Assembly (NCBI RefSeq): GCF_003351045.1
Contig: NZ_QQZY01000002.1
Coordinates: forward strand, 494,001 to 558,000
Source: Gaiella occulta
Lineage (GTDB): Bacteria; Actinomycetota; Thermoleophilia; Gaiellales; Gaiellaceae
Length of the DNA: 64,000 nt
Direction of reading: 5' to 3'
Shown: in pieces, positions 62,380 to 64,000 of the stretch
How positions within the stretch are numbered: the stretch's first letter is position 1
Layout of the letters: each line of letters begins with the position of its first letter
Translations under genes and position numbers: made by a program
The notes under the pieces: model-generated
Told to the model about the DNA's origin: nothing
The model's database searches: none
What the model saw: the letters and a program-made list of their open reading frames with translations, nothing else

Positions 62380-63348
62380 TCACAGCTCGACGGGTCGGCC
62401 CTCGGCGGCGGAGCGGTAGAGGGCCTCGATCGTGCGTGCCTGGGCGACCGCGTCCTCACGGCCGAGCAGCGGCGCCCCGCCGCCGCGAATCGCAGTGCCG
62501 AGGTCCTCGAGCTCGAGCCGGTAGGAGTCGGCCGGCTCGACGGCGATGCGCTCGACCTCGCCGTCGCGGCGAAGCTCGATCACCGGGTTCCGGCAGTGCC
62601 ACGGGTCGTCGAGGAAGATCGACCCCTCGCTGCCTATCGCCTCCAGCTCGTCGCGCTCGGGGAGCGTCGTCCCGCAGTCGAAGAGCGCGAGCACGTCGCC
62701 CGGGAATCGCATCATGCCGGCGAACACCCAGTCGGTGCCGGTCGGGCCGGTGAGCTGCCGGCCGTAGACGACCTCGGGCTCGCCGCCGAGCAGCCGCGAG
62801 CCGCTGACGCAGTAGCAGCCGACGTCCATCAGCGACCCCCCCTCGACGTCGGTGCGCAGGCGGATGTTGCCGGCGTCGTGGAGCGAGTAGCTGAAGGTCG
62901 AGCGGATGACGCGAAGCTCACCGATCGCTCCCACGTCGACGAGCTCCTCGAGGCGCTTCGTCTGGGGGTTGTGGCGGTACATGAACGCCTCCGTGAGCAG
63001 GCGTCCGGTCCGCTCGGAGACGTCGAACGCCGCCTCGACGTCGGCCGCGTGGCGGCTCATCGGCTTCTCGCAGAGAACGTGCTTGCCTGCCTCGAGCGCC
63101 CGGATCGACCACTCGCAGTGCATCGAGTTCGGCAGCGGGATGTAGACCGCCTCGACGTCCGGGTCGGCGAGCACCTCCTCGTAGGAGCCGTACGCCCGCT
63201 CGATCCCCCATCTCCGCGCGAACTCCTCGGCCCGCGCGCGGTCGCGGCTCCCGACCGCGAGCAGCTCGACCTCGTCGGATGCCTGCGCGCCCGGGATCAG
63301 GCGGCGATTGATGTCGGCGGTCGAGATGATTCCCCACTTCACTGGCAT
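62380..63348 (-). CDS. Gfo/Idh/MocA family oxidoreductase
   Basis: A 322-residue NAD(P)-dependent sugar or inositol dehydrogenase. The N-terminal fold begins WGIISTADINRRLIPG, the substrate domain has AGKHVLCEKPMSRHAADVEA (EKP motif) and MDVGCYCVSGSRLLGG. The last part (LPERDELEAIGSEGSIFLDD) is usual. GGAG precedes the ATG at 63348. It is followed on the left by the cupredoxin and preceded by an SDR gene. Substrate unknown. Confidence 0.9.
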   Translation of the reverse strand: MPVKWGIISTADINRRLIPGAQASDEVELLAVGSRDRARAEEFARRWGIERAYGSYEEVLADPDVEAVYIPLPNSMHCEWSIRALEAGKHVLCEKPMSRHAADVEAAFDVSERTGRLLTEAFMYRHNPQTKRLEELVDVGAIGELRVIRSTFSYSLHDAGNIRLRTDVEGGSLMDVGCYCVSGSRLLGGEPEVVYGRQLTGPTGTDWVFAGMMRFPGDVLALFDCGTTLPERDELEAIGSEGSIFLDDPWHCRNPVIELRRDGEVERIAVEPADSYRLELEDLGTAIRGGGAPLLGREDAVAQARTIEALYRSAAEGRPVEL

Positions 63349-63401
63349 GCTGTCTCCTGTTTCATCGGCGTTCTCGGCCTGCGGAGGCTCGACCGGTGGC
63401 G

Positions 63402-63998
63402 TTAGCCCCAGGAAGCCTCGCTCATCGGACGCAGCGCGGTCTCCAGGATGCGGTGGTTGCGCGAGCGGGTGAGGGTGAACATGACCACCTCGGCGACGTC
63501 TTCGGCGGTCATCATGCCGGAGAGCACCTCGCGGCTGCGGCCACGCCCCTCGTCGAGCGCGAAGTCCGTCGCGACGCCGCCCGGGCAGACGTTCGTGCAG
63601 CGGACGCCGTGCTCGCGCAGCTCGCCGTCGAGCGCGCGCGTGAAGCCGACCTGCCCGAACTTCGACGCGCAGTAGACGGCCTCGCCCGGGAGCCCGCGCC
63701 GGCCTGCCTCGGAGGCGAGCGTCACGATGTCGGCCTCGCCGCTTCGAAGCAGATGGGGCAGCGCCGCGCGCACGGCGTAGATCGTCCCCTTCAGGTTGAC
63801 GTCGATCATCTCCTCGAGGTGCGCGGGAGACAGGTCGAGGAACGGCCCGTAGGCGCCGACGCCCGCGTTCGCGACGAGGATGTCGAGCCTGCCGAAGCGC
63901 TCGACCGTCGCGGCCACTGCGGCGTCGACCTGCGCCGGGTCGGAGACGTCGCAAGGGACGCCGATCGCGCTCTCGAGGCCGAGGTCGTCGCCGCTGCG
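63402..63998 (-). CDS. SDR family oxidoreductase, N-terminus outside window
   Basis: The last 198 residues of a short-chain dehydrogenase are visible; the Rossmann start lies beyond the right edge. Present are the NAG motif (DILVANAGVGAYGPFLDL), the catalytic Ser region TLASEAGRRGLPG, YCASKFGQVG and the later CPGGVATDFAL. Similar to sepiapterin-reductase-like or 3-oxoacyl-ACP-reductase-like SDRs. Its 54-base distance to the Gfo/Idh gene suggests co-transcription. Confidence 0.85.
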   Translation of the reverse strand, partial: RSGDDLGLESAIGVPCDVSDPAQVDAAVAATVERFGRLDILVANAGVGAYGPFLDLSPAHLEEMIDVNLKGTIYAVRAALPHLLRSGEADIVTLASEAGRRGLPGEAVYCASKFGQVGFTRALDGELREHGVRCTNVCPGGVATDFALDEGRGRSREVLSGMMTAEDVAEVVMFTLTRSRNHRILETALRPMSEASWG

Positions 63999-64000
63999 AG

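Overview
This window reads as chromosomal DNA from a very GC-rich bacterium, most likely an Actinomycetota lineage and perhaps Thermoleophilia-like. That placement is inference. It rests on the base composition, a CysO/CysM/Mec cysteine pathway with a MoeZ-type activator, a deazaflavin-type DUF385 protein, a primary sigma factor of the SigA/RpoD class, and many genes that appear to be transcribed without a leader. No rRNA, tRNA or CRISPR array was seen.

Layout. 0-1.3 kb: end of a coiled-coil protein and a short prepilin peptidase. 1.4-5.7 kb: cobalamin adenosyltransferase and a short-chain acyl-CoA module (acyl-CoA dehydrogenase, 3-hydroxyacyl-CoA dehydrogenase, thiolase) with a TIMP-like secreted protein inside it. 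5.8-9.6 kb: a catabolic cassette (SDR, StyA-like flavin monooxygenase, broken M42 peptidase) opposite an AraC regulator. 10.0-16.0 kb: a complete trp operon, trpL-E-G-D-CF-B-A, with a Trp-rich leader peptide and an attenuator. 16.0-20.0 kb: MDR oxidoreductase, AlgH-like protein, and a TetR/MFS efflux pair with an operator palindrome. 20.0-21.6 kb: a CmtR-like ArsR repressor and a thioredoxin-fold protein, opposite a rhodanese-CBS gene that carries an in-frame UGA followed by a SECIS-like hairpin. This is the strongest candidate for something new: a probable selenoprotein. 21.8-25.1 kb: a GT4-toroid fusion and a GH130 phosphorylase.

25.2-31.5 kb is an accessory region with less extreme GC. It holds small basic peptides, a PIN/AbrB toxin-antitoxin pair, an orphan AbiEi-type antitoxin, a RelE-like/XRE pair with a possibly damaged start, SoxR with its box and a divergent target, a recombinase remnant, a tandem-hairpin RNA before a NYN-domain gene, and several short unrecognised frames ending at a 5-bp repeat.

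31.5-36.2 kb: a sigma factor / unknown protein / ImmA peptidase operon, an ABC exporter, GST and DUF385. 36.4-39.5 kb: DUF2237, RecX, and an ARPP-1 / phosphatase remnant / SixA operon. 39.6-46.6 kb: GNAT, gamma-glutamyltransferase, an LPG-synthase-like membrane protein, a parA-ftsZ pair with an unusual FtsZ extension, and cupin proteins. 46.6-59.1 kb: mostly housekeeping and DNA repair genes, two M20-type peptidases, sigA and a TPR protein. 59.2-62.0 kb: moeZ-cysO-cysM-mec. 62.0-64.0 kb: cupredoxin, Gfo/Idh oxidoreductase and a partial SDR.

A window-wide regularity is a TANNNT hexamer placed almost always exactly 6 bases before the start codon (about 20 genes). This implies that leaderless transcription is the main mode here and lets several starts be fixed. 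Several genes (M42 peptidase, phosphatase, perhaps others) have lost internal segments; this could be real decay or an assembly artefact.
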